The translations under genes were made by a program, and so were the position numbers. The notes under the pieces are model-generated. The model saw only the letters and a program-made list of their open reading frames with translations. It ran no database searches and had not been told where the DNA came from. A stretch of DNA of 64,000 bases. It comes from CAYPNP01 sp964412195 (GTDB lineage Bacteria > Acidobacteriota > JAAYUB01). The stretch is taken from positions 432,014 to 496,013 of the forward strand of contig CAYPNP010000001.1 of assembly GCA_964412195.1 (NCBI GenBank), read 5' to 3'. Position 1 is the first letter of the stretch; the number at the start of each line of letters is the position of its first letter. Of this stretch, positions 1 to 7,354 are shown in pieces.

Positions 1-88
1 CGCATGGTCCTCCATGGTCCATCGTCCATGGTCCATCGTCGGATTGCTGCCGGTCACCGGTCATCCGTCGAGCACGAGCACGAGCGCA
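1..88. repeat. Short-period intergenic repeat cluster
   Basis: Three approximate copies of a word like ATGGTCC/ATCGTCC are followed by a CACCGGTCA-type word (about 49-69) and a GAGCACGAGCACGAG run (70-86). The same words recur near 22.55 kb, 41.4 kb, 46.9 kb and 47.7 kb, so this belongs to the window-wide family of interspersed short-word elements. No gene is seen here. Confidence 0.7.
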
Positions 89-95
89 GAGGGGA

Positions 96-124
96 TTGAT
101 GCGCGGGGGGAGATGCGCTATACT
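96..124 (+). promoter_or_regulatory. Sigma70-like promoter for the lysine-rich micro-protein
   Basis: TTGATG at 96-101 and TATACT at 119-124 are separated by 17 bases and lie about 30 bases before a start codon with a good ribosome binding site. Confidence 0.55.
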
Positions 125-154
125 GGGCCAACAACTCGTTGAGGAGATTGAACC

Positions 155-259
155 ATGGCCGACAAGAGCATCAAGAAGGAATCCAAGAAGAAACCCGCTC
201 AGAAGAGCCTGAAGGAAAAGCGGAAGGAAAAGCAGGAAAAGAAGAAGGCCCAGAAGTAA
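155..259 (+). CDS. Lysine-rich micro-protein (34 aa)
   Basis: A 34-codon frame starts at ATG 155, eight bases after GAGGAG (141-146), and ends in TAA at 257-259. About half of the residues are lysine, with frequent Glu, Gln and Ser and almost no hydrophobic residues, so the product is expected to be soluble, disordered and strongly basic. It has its own promoter-like sequence. Such peptides can bind nucleic acid or ribosomes, but that is inference from charge only. I do not recognise a family. The longer overlapping frame starting at 139 lacks a comparable ribosome binding site and is rejected. Confidence 0.6.
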   Translation: MADKSIKKESKKKPAQKSLKEKRKEKQEKKKAQK

Positions 260-425
260 GCCGGGCTCCGCAGCCCAACTCGAACCCGGCCGTGCGCCCC
301 CGCAGCACGGCCGGAACCTGTCTCCCGCTTCTCCGCCGGCCGGGCGGTCAGGGGTGTTATTCCGAGGCGGTCGACCAGCGACACCGCCTGTCGTCCATCA
401 TCCGTCATCCCACCCGATTCAGCCT

Positions 426-454
426 TTGACAATTGCGGCCGCATCCAATATCCT
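426..454 (+). promoter_or_regulatory. Sigma70-like promoter for trpS
   Basis: A consensus TTGACA at 426-431 and TATCCT at 449-454 are separated by 17 bases, 31 bases before the trpS start codon. Confidence 0.65.
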
Positions 455-484
455 TGGCGGTTTGAGACCATTGGGAGGCCGGCC

Positions 485-1486
485 ATGACCGAACCACAGG
501 AACAGGAAAAGCTCCGCGTGCTCTCGGGGATCCAGCCCTCGGGGAACCTGCACCTGGGCAACTACTTCGCCATGATGAAGCCCATGATCGAGTTCCAGCT
601 TGACAGCCAGCTCTTCTGCTTCATCGTCAACTACCACGCCCTGACCAGCGTCACCGAGGGCAAGGTCCTGCGCCAGGGTACCCTCGACGCGGCCATGGAC
701 TTCCTGGCCCTGGGGCTGGACCCGAACCAGTCCATCTTCTGGGTGCAGTCGGACGTGCCGGAGGTGGTGGAGCTGACCTGGATCCTGTCCTGCGTCACCT
801 CCATGGGCCTGCTGGAGCGCTGCCACTCCTTCAAGGACAAGGTCGCCCGCGGCCTGGTCCCGAACCACGGCCTGTTTGCCTACCCGGTGCTGATGGCCGC
901 CGACATCCTGCTCTACCAGGCCAACCTCATCCCGGTGGGCAAGGACCAGAAGCAGCATGTGGAGGTCGCCCGCGACATCGCCGGCACCTTCAACCACCTC
1001 TACGGCGAGACGTTCGTGCTGCCCGAGCCGCGCATCGACCCGGACGTGGCCACGGTGCCGGGCCTGGACGGCCAGAAGATGAGCAAGTCCTACGGCAACA
1101 CCATCGAGATCTTCGCCGAAGAGAACGCCCTGCGCAAGCGGGTCATGAGCATCGTCACCGACTCCACCCCGGTGGAGGCGCCCAAGGACCCTGACAAGTG
1201 CACCGTGGTGGCCCTCTACAAGCTCTTCGCCACGCCGGCGGAGTTCGACGCCCTGGCCGCCGCCTACCGGCAGGGCGGGCTCGGTTACGCCCAGGCCAAG
1301 GAGATGCTCTTCGAGAAGATCAACGCCCAGTTCGCTCCGTACCGGGCGCGCCGGGCCGAGCTGGCCATGGACCGGGAGGGAGTCGAGAAAATCCTGGCCG
1401 AGGGGGCCGAGAAGGCCCGCCACATTGCCGTCAAGACGCTGCGGAAAGTGCGGCGGAAGGTCGGGCTCGAATACCGCAAATCCTGA
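485..1486 (+). CDS. trpS: Tryptophanyl-tRNA synthetase
   Basis: This class I aminoacyl-tRNA synthetase (333 aa) charges tRNA-Trp with tryptophan using ATP. The HIGH-like signature is GNLHLGNY at residues 20-27 and the KMSKS loop is at residues 198-202, both intact. The length is normal for a bacterial TrpS. The ATG at 485 follows a GGGAGG box (about 473-478) and a TTGACA promoter, which fixes the start. It is monocistronic: the next gene has its own ribosome binding site after a short repeat. Nothing in the leader looks like a tryptophan attenuator or T-box. Confidence 0.97.
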   Translation: MTEPQEQEKLRVLSGIQPSGNLHLGNYFAMMKPMIEFQLDSQLFCFIVNYHALTSVTEGKVLRQGTLDAAMDFLALGLDPNQSIFWVQSDVPEVVELTWILSCVTSMGLLERCHSFKDKVARGLVPNHGLFAYPVLMAADILLYQANLIPVGKDQKQHVEVARDIAGTFNHLYGETFVLPEPRIDPDVATVPGLDGQKMSKSYGNTIEIFAEENALRKRVMSIVTDSTPVEAPKDPDKCTVVALYKLFATPAEFDALAAAYRQGGLGYAQAKEMLFEKINAQFAPYRARRAELAMDREGVEKILAEGAEKARHIAVKTLRKVRRKVGLEYRKS

Positions 1487-1492
1487 AACCGG

Positions 1493-1525
1493 ATTCACCA
1501 CAGAGGCACAGAGGGCAAAGAGACC
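1493..1525. repeat. Interspersed CACAGAG-word repeat
   Basis: Three approximate copies of CACAGAGG/CAAAGAG directly follow the trpS stop codon. This is one arm of the CGCAGAG-type family that recurs at 13.3, 33.5, 44.3 and 47.6 kb. Confidence 0.7.
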
Positions 1526-1541
1526 GAGCGGAGGTGATCCC

Positions 1542-1904
1542 ATGTATGGGGTGCCGAAAGATCTTGATTTAACGCCGTTCGTCGGAGCGGAGTTGGACCA
1601 GCTTGCGGTCTGTCGATATCAGATTGATTTTATTTTTTTTCCGAAGTGTTCTGTTTGTTGCAGAGGCAAATGGGAAGCGCATGGTCCGGCAGGGGAGTTG
1701 ATCGACCAGTCCATTGAAGGGGGGCCGTCAGCCCGCTCGGAGTACCGCGTTCATAAACTGCTGGGGAAGACCGTCACAAGAACCCAGGGCGACCCGCCGG
1801 ACTCTTTTTCCCTATTCTTTGAGGATGGGAGCATCTTGACGGTATTCGATGATAGCGCACAGTATGAATCGTTCGAAATCGAGCCGGGCAATATTATCAT
1901 CTAG
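1542..1904 (+). CDS. Small DUF6188-like protein of unknown function
   Basis: The product is 120 aa. ATG 1542 is chosen because GGAGGTGAT (1530-1538) lies just upstream; an in-frame extension to 1425 would run through trpS. The C-terminal half has the pattern FFEDGSILTVFDDSAQYESF, which resembles the DUF6188 family as I remember it; that match is by eye only. The N-terminal half contains FFPKCSVCC. The gene is visibly richer in A+T than its neighbours and stands alone between a repeat and a hairpin, which suggests recent acquisition. Proteins of this kind sometimes sit beside toxins as immunity genes, but no toxin is adjacent here. Confidence 0.75.
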   Translation: MYGVPKDLDLTPFVGAELDQLAVCRYQIDFIFFPKCSVCCRGKWEAHGPAGELIDQSIEGGPSARSEYRVHKLLGKTVTRTQGDPPDSFSLFFEDGSILTVFDDSAQYESFEIEPGNIII

Positions 1905-1955
1905 TCTTCGATTGAACTCCATTCCATAGAAAAGTATTTTTCCAAGAGAATGTTC

Positions 1956-1981
1956 TCCGCGGCGACCCGGAGCCGCGGAGT
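1956..1981. other. Perfect 9-bp hairpin
   Basis: CTCCGCGGC and GCCGCGGAG flank an 8-base loop. No T-run follows on either strand, so it is not a canonical terminator. It lies 50 bases after the DUF6188-like stop codon. Confidence 0.5.
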
Positions 1982-2042
1982 GAATCCACGCTTTGGTTTG
2001 GAAACCTAAATGTTTGTTCTCTGCGTCTCCGCGGCGCGGCGG

Positions 2043-2082
2043 TGAAAAAGATGGGCGCCCGGGAGCGGGTCCCGGGTGCCCG
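2043..2082 (-). terminator. Rho-independent terminator of the DUF1521/chaperone operon
   Basis: Read leftward, a strong GC stem (GGGCACCCGGGA paired with TCCCGGGCGCCC, about 2053-2081) is followed by ATCTTTTTC. It lies 28 bases past the chaperone stop codon. Confidence 0.8.
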
Positions 2083-2109
2083 TGGAGTCGTTGTGGAAGT
2101 GCCGTTCAG

Positions 2110-2595
2110 CTACTGGCTCTGCGCGACGGTCTTGAGCGTCAGCAGGATGGCGCGGGCGCGCACCGTCGAGGCCTTCATGCCCTTGGGATCCAGGGCGATC
2201 GCCTGGGTCAGGTCCTTGACGGCCTCCGCCGGCTTGCCCAGCGAGAGGTACACCTCGCCGCGGCCGGCCAGCGCGTCCACGTTGACCTGGTTGAACTTCA
2301 GCGCCTCGGTGTAGGCCGCCAGCGCCTCCTCCCGCTCGTTGAGCCGCTGGTGGGAGGCGGCGAGGTGGCAGCGGAACACGCTGTCGAAGGGATCGGCGGC
2401 TACGAGGCCCTGGAAGATCTGCTTGGATCGCGCGTACTGCCCGGAGGCAAGCAGGTTGTCGGCCAGCTGGGCGATGGCGTACTGGGCACTGCGGGACAGC
2501 CCCAGGAACTGGCCGAGGTTGATCTCGCCGTTGACGAGCCGGGTGGACAGCTCCTCGGGGATCCGGACTTCGGGCGGATTCACTTTCTTCGCCAT
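2110..2595 (-). CDS. SycD/LcrH-like tetratricopeptide chaperone
   Basis: This 161-aa protein consists of a short N-terminal segment followed by three TPR repeats over residues 40-150. The arrangement (LGLSRSAQYAIAQLADNLL, then ASGQYARSKQIFQGLVAADP, then a Leu/Ala-rich TPR pair) closely resembles the class II type III secretion chaperones SycD, LcrH and IpgC, which are about 165 aa with three TPRs and bind translocator proteins before export. The gene follows the DUF1521 gene by 13 bases in the same direction and ends at a strong terminator, so the two form an isolated bicistron. An effector- or translocator-holding role for its neighbour is inferred from family and context. A generic TPR protein is the alternative. 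Confidence 0.82.
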   Translation of the reverse strand: MAKKVNPPEVRIPEELSTRLVNGEINLGQFLGLSRSAQYAIAQLADNLLASGQYARSKQIFQGLVAADPFDSVFRCHLAASHQRLNEREEALAAYTEALKFNQVNVDALAGRGEVYLSLGKPAEAVKDLTQAIALDPKGMKASTVRARAILLTLKTVAQSQ

Positions 2596-2608
2596 GGTGC
2601 CCCTCCTC

Positions 2609-3622
2609 TCACGCCATCTGGGCCCGGCCGCGGGCCAGGGCCAGGTGCTCGCTCAGGTCGAACATCTTCTGCAGGCCTTCGAACATGTCGCCGATCGACC
2701 CCAGCGACTTGGAGATGCCGTCCATGACGCGGCCGACGTCCATCGACTGGGGGCCCTGCCAGAAGCCGCCGCTGCCGCCGTTGCCGTACGGGTTGACGCC
2801 GGTGTGGGTGGGCGGTTGGTAGTTTTGCAGCGCCTTGGCCAGCGCCTCGCCGATGGCCTTGGCCCATTCCTCGGCGCCGCCGAAGTTGTTGGGCTTGTTG
2901 ACCAGCGGGGCCAGATCCTGGCCGAGCTTGAAGGTGTCGCCGCCGTGCTCGCTGCCGATGATCTCCTTGCCTTGGAAGGACCAGTCGTCGGTCTCCTGCC
3001 CCATGACGAAGACGTCCTTGCCGCCGAAGGCGTTGACGCGCTGGAATCCGTCGTGGGTCACGTCGCCGATCTGGCCCTTGCCCTTGTCGATCCCGCCGAT
3101 GTTGACCCGGTCGTTGCCGCTGATGATTTCGAGGTTGCTGGTCACGGTCATGTCGTTGTAGGGCTTGGTGTTCACGTTGATCCGGGTGCCGTCGCCCAGG
3201 ACGAAGGTCGAGTCGCGTTTGAAATCCCACTTGCCGCCGTCGCCCTCGGCCACGTGCGGGTCGCCCCACACCCGGGTGGACTTGCCGTCCGGACCCGTGA
3301 TTTTCCATTCGTACTGCCCGAGCGGCTCGATCTGGTAACCGCCCGGGGTGGTGACCTTGCCGCCCTCGGTGGACAGGCTGCCGGATGGCGGCGCGCTGTC
3401 CTCCAGGGTGGGCGGCGAGACGGGAGTGAAGGGGTTGTTCACCACTTCCGGTCCGAACTGGTGCGCGCCGCCGTTCTGGATGATCTGGGCGGCCGACTCC
3501 AGCAGGTGGGCCGCGCCCGCCAGCAGTTGGCTGATGCCTTGGCCCAGCTGCTGCATGCCGGGGGAGCGCACCTGGTCGAAGATGGGATTCTGGATGAACG
3601 TGTTGGTGTTGAATTCAATCAT
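2609..3622 (-). CDS. DUF1521 (metal-ion-inducible autocleavage, MIIA) domain protein, putative secreted effector
   Basis: This 337-aa protein has no Sec signal peptide. Residues about 85-235 match DUF1521, the MIIA domain known from the Bradyrhizobium type III effectors NopE1/NopE2, which cut themselves at a GD|PH site when calcium is present. Here the site is VWGDPHVAEGDGGKWDF, with the predicted scissile bond between Asp121 and Pro122. Several Asp/Gly-rich turns follow (GDGTRINV, GGIDKGKGQIGD, GGKDVF) that could bind metal. The N-terminus is Gln/Asn/Leu-rich and amphipathic, as expected for a chaperone-binding region. The C-terminus (290-337) is helical. The SycD-like chaperone gene follows 13 bases downstream. 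No type III machinery lies in the window. Self-cleavage here is inference from motif conservation. Confidence 0.85.
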   Translation of the reverse strand: MIEFNTNTFIQNPIFDQVRSPGMQQLGQGISQLLAGAAHLLESAAQIIQNGGAHQFGPEVVNNPFTPVSPPTLEDSAPPSGSLSTEGGKVTTPGGYQIEPLGQYEWKITGPDGKSTRVWGDPHVAEGDGGKWDFKRDSTFVLGDGTRINVNTKPYNDMTVTSNLEIISGNDRVNIGGIDKGKGQIGDVTHDGFQRVNAFGGKDVFVMGQETDDWSFQGKEIIGSEHGGDTFKLGQDLAPLVNKPNNFGGAEEWAKAIGEALAKALQNYQPPTHTGVNPYGNGGSGGFWQGPQSMDVGRVMDGISKSLGSIGDMFEGLQKMFDLSEHLALARGRAQMA

Positions 3623-3774
3623 ACGCCGTCACCTCCGCCAAAAAATTGTCGAAAACAGTCGTGTGGATGGTTCTGTCTATTTATCGCCGGATAGCGGAGA
3701 AAGTTGTGCGGAATTTACCAAACAGTCAGGAATCATTTTCTGCGGAACGGAGCAGGATTGGATTGGTGGCTCTG

Positions 3775-4368
3775 TCACAATCCCGAAGCTGGCGGTGTGC
3801 CGGCGTCCCCGGCCCCGTCCGACCAGCCGTAGAAACTCAGCACGGAGTCGCCGTGCTGGACCTCCCGGACGCACTGCAGCCGGCCGCAGGCGTCTGGCAG
3901 GGGCGTCTTCTTGAAGTGGTTGGCCGCCAGGAGTCCCTCCGGCGCCAGGAGGGCGCACTCCGACAGCAGCTCCAGGGTGCGGTGGTACAGGTCGCGGAAA
4001 TACGGGGGATCGAAGTAGATCAGGTCGAACGGCTCGCCGTCGCGGGCGAGGCGGGGGATCTCCTGGAAGATGTCCGCCTGCAGGAGCCGGTAGCCGTCGG
4101 TGAGGCCGCAGTGGTCGAGGTTGCGCCGCAGCACCTGCGCCGCCCGGTGGCTCTTCTCGACGAACGTGACGTGCGCGGCGCCGCGGCTCAGCGCCTCGAT
4201 GCCGATGGAGCCGCTGCCGGCGCACAGGTCGAGGAACCGGGCGCCGTCGATGCGGTCCTGGACGATGTCGAAGAAGCTCTCGCGGAGCCGGCCGATGGTC
4301 GGCCGGATGGACAGGTCGGGCAGGACGAAGAGCCGACGCCCCCGGAGGCGGCCGGCGATCACCCTCAT
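3775..4368 (-). CDS. rsmD: 16S rRNA (guanine-966-N2)-methyltransferase
   Basis: This 197-aa SAM-dependent methyltransferase modifies G966 of 16S rRNA in the assembled 30S subunit. Motif I (FLDLCAGSGSIGIE, residues 45-58) and the catalytic DPPY motif (residues 120-123) are present, as is the N-terminal MRVIAGRLRGRRL signature followed by RESFFDI. The start codon overlaps the stop of the upstream gene by a few bases (ATGA arrangement), which implies translational coupling. The C-terminal tail beyond about residue 180 is Gly/Ala-rich and not conserved. It ends an operon of two genes. Confidence 0.95.
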   Translation of the reverse strand: MRVIAGRLRGRRLFVLPDLSIRPTIGRLRESFFDIVQDRIDGARFLDLCAGSGSIGIEALSRGAAHVTFVEKSHRAAQVLRRNLDHCGLTDGYRLLQADIFQEIPRLARDGEPFDLIYFDPPYFRDLYHRTLELLSECALLAPEGLLAANHFKKTPLPDACGRLQCVREVQHGDSVLSFYGWSDGAGDAGTPPASGL

Positions 4369-5276
4369 GGCCGGTCTCCGTCCGGCGGCGGCGCGGGCGA
4401 ATCGGCGCCCTCGGGCGCATCGGCCGCCGGCGGGGAGCCGTCCTGGAAGCCGGGCATTTTGTCAAACCAGGGGTTGACGTCGGGGTAGAGCGGATTGGCG
4501 TGGTAGCCCCACTCCTCGAATTTGAACCGGAAGTAGCCGTTCCAGCGGGTGATCTTGGAAAATCCCCGGCCTTCCGCTTTGGACGGGACGGTCACGCCGT
4601 TCGGCAGGGTGCGGTAGGTTACCGTGCCGCCGAACTCGAGGAGGCCCTTCAGCTTGGAATCCAGCGCCTCGAAGTGGTGCAGCCGGTCGATGGCCAGCTT
4701 GAGGGGCGCGCCGGTGGCTGGATCCAGGTAGATCAGGCCCTCCACCAGCGGCTGCTCGTCGGTGCCGGGCTTTGGGTAGAGGCGCAGGATGCGGACGGTG
4801 CTCCCGCCCTGGGAGGAGACGCCCAGGTCGGTGATCTCGTATTTGCCGACCAGCTCGGGGTAGAGCGGGAAGAAGAGCAGCTCCAGGAAGCGGGGGACGC
4901 CGAACAGGCTGCGCGTGTTGCCGCTGACCTTCTTGGGCTTCAGCTCGCCGTCGGTGTCGGACACGACGCGGGCGATCACTTCCTGGTCCTGGTCGGCGCT
5001 CACCTCCGCCACGGTCTGCCGCTGGTAGAACAGGTCCTCGAAGTTGCCGTCGGCGGAACGGTTCTTGAACCGTTCCACGTACACCCGCTGGTAATAGACG
5101 CAACGGTCCCGGAACCAGCCGCCGCGGTGCTGGGACTGGCCGACCTTGTTCAGCAGGTCGCCCAGCGGGACGATTTCCGGGGTGGGAGTGGCCTGCGCCG
5201 CCAGGCGGGCCGGGGACGTCAGCCACGCCAGGGCCGCCAGGATCATCCAGAGGATATGTCGGGAAAACATGGGCAT
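4365..5276 (-). CDS. Exported protein of unknown function, coupled to rsmD
   Basis: The predicted protein is 303 aa. ATG 5276 is preceded by GGAAGGAG and begins a Sec signal peptide (MPMFSRHILWMILAALAWLT, ending near an Ala-Gln cleavage site). The longer frame extending to 6362 is an antisense artefact across the next gene. The mature part is rich in beta-strand-like segments (GGTVTYRTLPNGVTVPSKAE; GYFRFKFEEWGY), a pattern seen in outer-membrane lipoprotein-sorting-like beta-barrel carriers, though I cannot assign a family. The last 30 residues are Pro/Asp/Glu-rich and probably disordered. A periplasmic role is inferred. Confidence 0.8.
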   Translation of the reverse strand: MPMFSRHILWMILAALAWLTSPARLAAQATPTPEIVPLGDLLNKVGQSQHRGGWFRDRCVYYQRVYVERFKNRSADGNFEDLFYQRQTVAEVSADQDQEVIARVVSDTDGELKPKKVSGNTRSLFGVPRFLELLFFPLYPELVGKYEITDLGVSSQGGSTVRILRLYPKPGTDEQPLVEGLIYLDPATGAPLKLAIDRLHHFEALDSKLKGLLEFGGTVTYRTLPNGVTVPSKAEGRGFSKITRWNGYFRFKFEEWGYHANPLYPDVNPWFDKMPGFQDGSPPAADAPEGADSPAPPPDGDRP

Positions 5277-5374
5277 TTCGCTCCTTCCTGAGACCTTGCC
5301 GGTTTCATTATAGGCGGCGGGCTCTCCGCAGCAAAGTCCAAATCCGCCCGGCGCCCGGCTCTGCCCGGAAGAGA

Positions 5375-6439
5375 CTACGAAGCGGCGGGGGGACGGTTCA
5401 TCTCGTGGAGCTGCCCCACGACGAAGCTCTGGGCCAGGATGGTGACCTTGTCGCCCTCCTCCAGGATCGTGTCGGGCGGGGGGAACAGGCTGGCCTCCCG
5501 GTTCAGCCGCCGGTGGGACAGGATGCTGAGTTGGCGCCCCTCCTGCAGGTGGCGCAGAGGCCGGCCGATCAGGGGCGATCCGGCGCCGATGAGCAACTTG
5601 ACCGTCTGCAGTTGCTTGTCGTCGATGTAGAAGGAGTTCACGATGTGCCGGTCGACGGTCGCTGCGGCGAACGACGGGGCGGCGATGGCGCTGGTGTTGA
5701 AGATCAGCTTGATGTCGAAGTTGCGGGCGATCTTCTCGGCGATGCGCTGGTCGAACATCCGCATCACCACGCGGATTCCCGGGTGGAGCGCGCGGGCGTC
5801 GAGGGCGATCTCCAGGTTGGCCATGTCGTCGTTGGTCGCGGCGATGACCGCCGCGGCTTTGCGGATCCCCATGTCCACGAGCGCCTGCTCGTCCCGGGCG
5901 TCCGCGATCATGACGGGCACGTTCTGGCGCTGGGCGCCGGCCACTCCAAACGCCTCGGCCCGCTTCTCGATGGCCACCACGTCCTTGCCCATCTGGCGCA
6001 GCTCGGCCAGGATGCGGGTCCCCAGGCGCCCCAGGCCGACCAGGATCACGTGATCGGAATAGACTGCGGCCATGGCCTTGATCCACCTCCCTCCGGAATT
6101 GGCGCGGCTCGAAAGCAGGACCGCCAGACGGACCACCGCTTCCGAGACCACGATGAAGCTGAGGAATGGCACCGCGAAACACCACGCGCGCAGGAGCGGG
6201 TGGGCCGGGAAGTCGTCCGGCATGTTCAGCGACATCAAGAGGAAGGTCCGGTAGAGCGACTCGGCGTAGTCGGGGTGCGCGTGGCGCGCGGGATCCTCCT
6301 GGAAAAAATGGAAGAGCAGCGAGCCGGCCAGCAGGATGCCCGCCGCCAGCAGGAGGGTCCACTGGAACTCCTGCAGCAGCAGGCGCAGGTAGGTGGCGTG
6401 GGCCCGCAGGTCGCGCGTGAGGATCTTCGGTTGGGTCAT
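5375..6439 (-). CDS. RCK (TrkA-N/TrkA-C) membrane protein, channel-like but without a clear selectivity filter
   Basis: The protein has two hydrophobic segments in its first 120 residues (about 30-50 and 85-115). A Rossmann TrkA-N domain follows (HVILVGLGRLGTRIL, with the nucleotide-binding GxGxxG-like loop), then a TrkA-C domain (about 270-345). This is the architecture of two-helix RCK-gated potassium channels. However, the loop between the helices does not contain a TVGYG-type filter, so an ordinary potassium channel is doubtful. ATG 6439 follows a GTGGGG box; an in-frame GTG at 6448 is possible. It stands alone, facing away from the TetR promoter. Confidence 0.85.
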   Translation of the reverse strand: MTQPKILTRDLRAHATYLRLLLQEFQWTLLLAAGILLAGSLLFHFFQEDPARHAHPDYAESLYRTFLLMSLNMPDDFPAHPLLRAWCFAVPFLSFIVVSEAVVRLAVLLSSRANSGGRWIKAMAAVYSDHVILVGLGRLGTRILAELRQMGKDVVAIEKRAEAFGVAGAQRQNVPVMIADARDEQALVDMGIRKAAAVIAATNDDMANLEIALDARALHPGIRVVMRMFDQRIAEKIARNFDIKLIFNTSAIAAPSFAAATVDRHIVNSFYIDDKQLQTVKLLIGAGSPLIGRPLRHLQEGRQLSILSHRRLNREASLFPPPDTILEEGDKVTILAQSFVVGQLHEMNRPPAAS

Positions 6440-6602
6440 CGGCCCCACTGTATCACGATTTCGCCGATGGCGGTAGCTGGACGGCAGGCGGGGATGAGAG
6501 GCAAGTGGACAAGGGTGTGAAGCGGGATCCCTCGAGTGGTCTGAATTGCGAACTGTGGACCGTACAGGCGAAGAAGGGACTTTCCATTTCAGCGCTCTGT
6601 AT

Positions 6603-6670
6603 ATACCTACCGGTCGGTATAATTTTTCTTGACATCGATTGGCGGATGAATATACTTACCGGTCGGTAAG
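6603..6670 (+). promoter_or_regulatory. TetR-operon promoter with two palindromic operators
   Basis: TTGACA (6629-6634) and TATACT (6651-6656) are separated by 16 bases. Two copies of the palindrome TACCGGTCGGTA flank and overlap the promoter: one upstream of the -35 (about 6603-6621), and one across the -10 and start region (6654-6670), where it extends to CTTACCGGTCGGTAAG with perfect 7-base arms. Such paired sites directly upstream of a tetR gene are the usual sign of autorepression; the ligand is unknown. Confidence 0.8.
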
Positions 6671-6694
6671 ATGGTCTGTTGCGAGGAGGCTGTG

Positions 6695-7354
6695 ATGAAG
6701 CAATTTGGAATCAAGGGGATGCCCGAGGCAGAGCTGCCCACTGCGGGGGAAGGGTCGGTCCGCGACCGGCTGCTGCATGTGGCGGCCGACGTGTTCGCCC
6801 GCAAGGGGTACGCCGCCACCTCCGTCAACGAGATCGTGGAGGCGGCCGGCGTCACCAAGCCGGTGCTTTACTACTACTTTGAAAACAAGGCCGGCATCTT
6901 CCAGGAGATCTTCGGCGAGGCGCTCCGGCAGTTCCGGGAGGCCCTGCAGGCGCCCCAGGACCCGGACCTGCCGGTCATCGACCGGCTGGTGGACCTGTGC
7001 GGGCGCATCTACGACTTGTACTCGGCCCATCTCGAGATCGCCCGGCTGTTCCATTCCATCTACTACGGCCCGCCGCAGGGGGCGCCGCCCATGGACTTGG
7101 AACTTTTTCACATGCCGTTCCAGGAGGCCCTCGCCCGGCTGGTGGAGGAGGGCGTCCGGACCGGCGAGTTTCGGTCCGAGCGCCCGGAGGACATCCTCTT
7201 CGCGGTCATGGGCCCGGTCTCCATGAGCATGGATATCCAATTGTGCCATCCCGAGCTGGCACCCGGCCGCGAGGGGCTGGCCCGGATCCTCCACCTGATC
7301 TGCCGCGGGATCGCTGCCGCCGAACCGAACGCAAAGGAGTGCACTCATGAATAA
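6695..7354 (+). CDS. TetR/AcrR-family transcriptional repressor of the efflux operon
   Basis: The 219-aa product has an N-terminal helix-turn-helix (about residues 22-62: DRLLHVAADVFARKGYAATS ... TKPVLYYYFENKAGIFQEIF) followed by a helical ligand-binding domain typical of TetR regulators. ATG 6695 has GAGGAGG five bases upstream; an in-frame ATG at 6671 lies inside the operator and is less likely. The stop overlaps the start of the membrane-fusion gene by 8 bases, so it is the first gene of the TetR-MFP-RND-TolC operon and very likely represses it through the two operators upstream. Confidence 0.93.
   Translation: MKQFGIKGMPEAELPTAGEGSVRDRLLHVAADVFARKGYAATSVNEIVEAAGVTKPVLYYYFENKAGIFQEIFGEALRQFREALQAPQDPDLPVIDRLVDLCGRIYDLYSAHLEIARLFHSIYYGPPQGAPPMDLELFHMPFQEALARLVEEGVRTGEFRSERPEDILFAVMGPVSMSMDIQLCHPELAPGREGLARILHLICRGIAAAEPNAKECTHE

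Noticed and set aside
419..1543. Long leftward frame over trpS
   Set aside because: It is antisense to a complete TrpS and has shadow-type composition.
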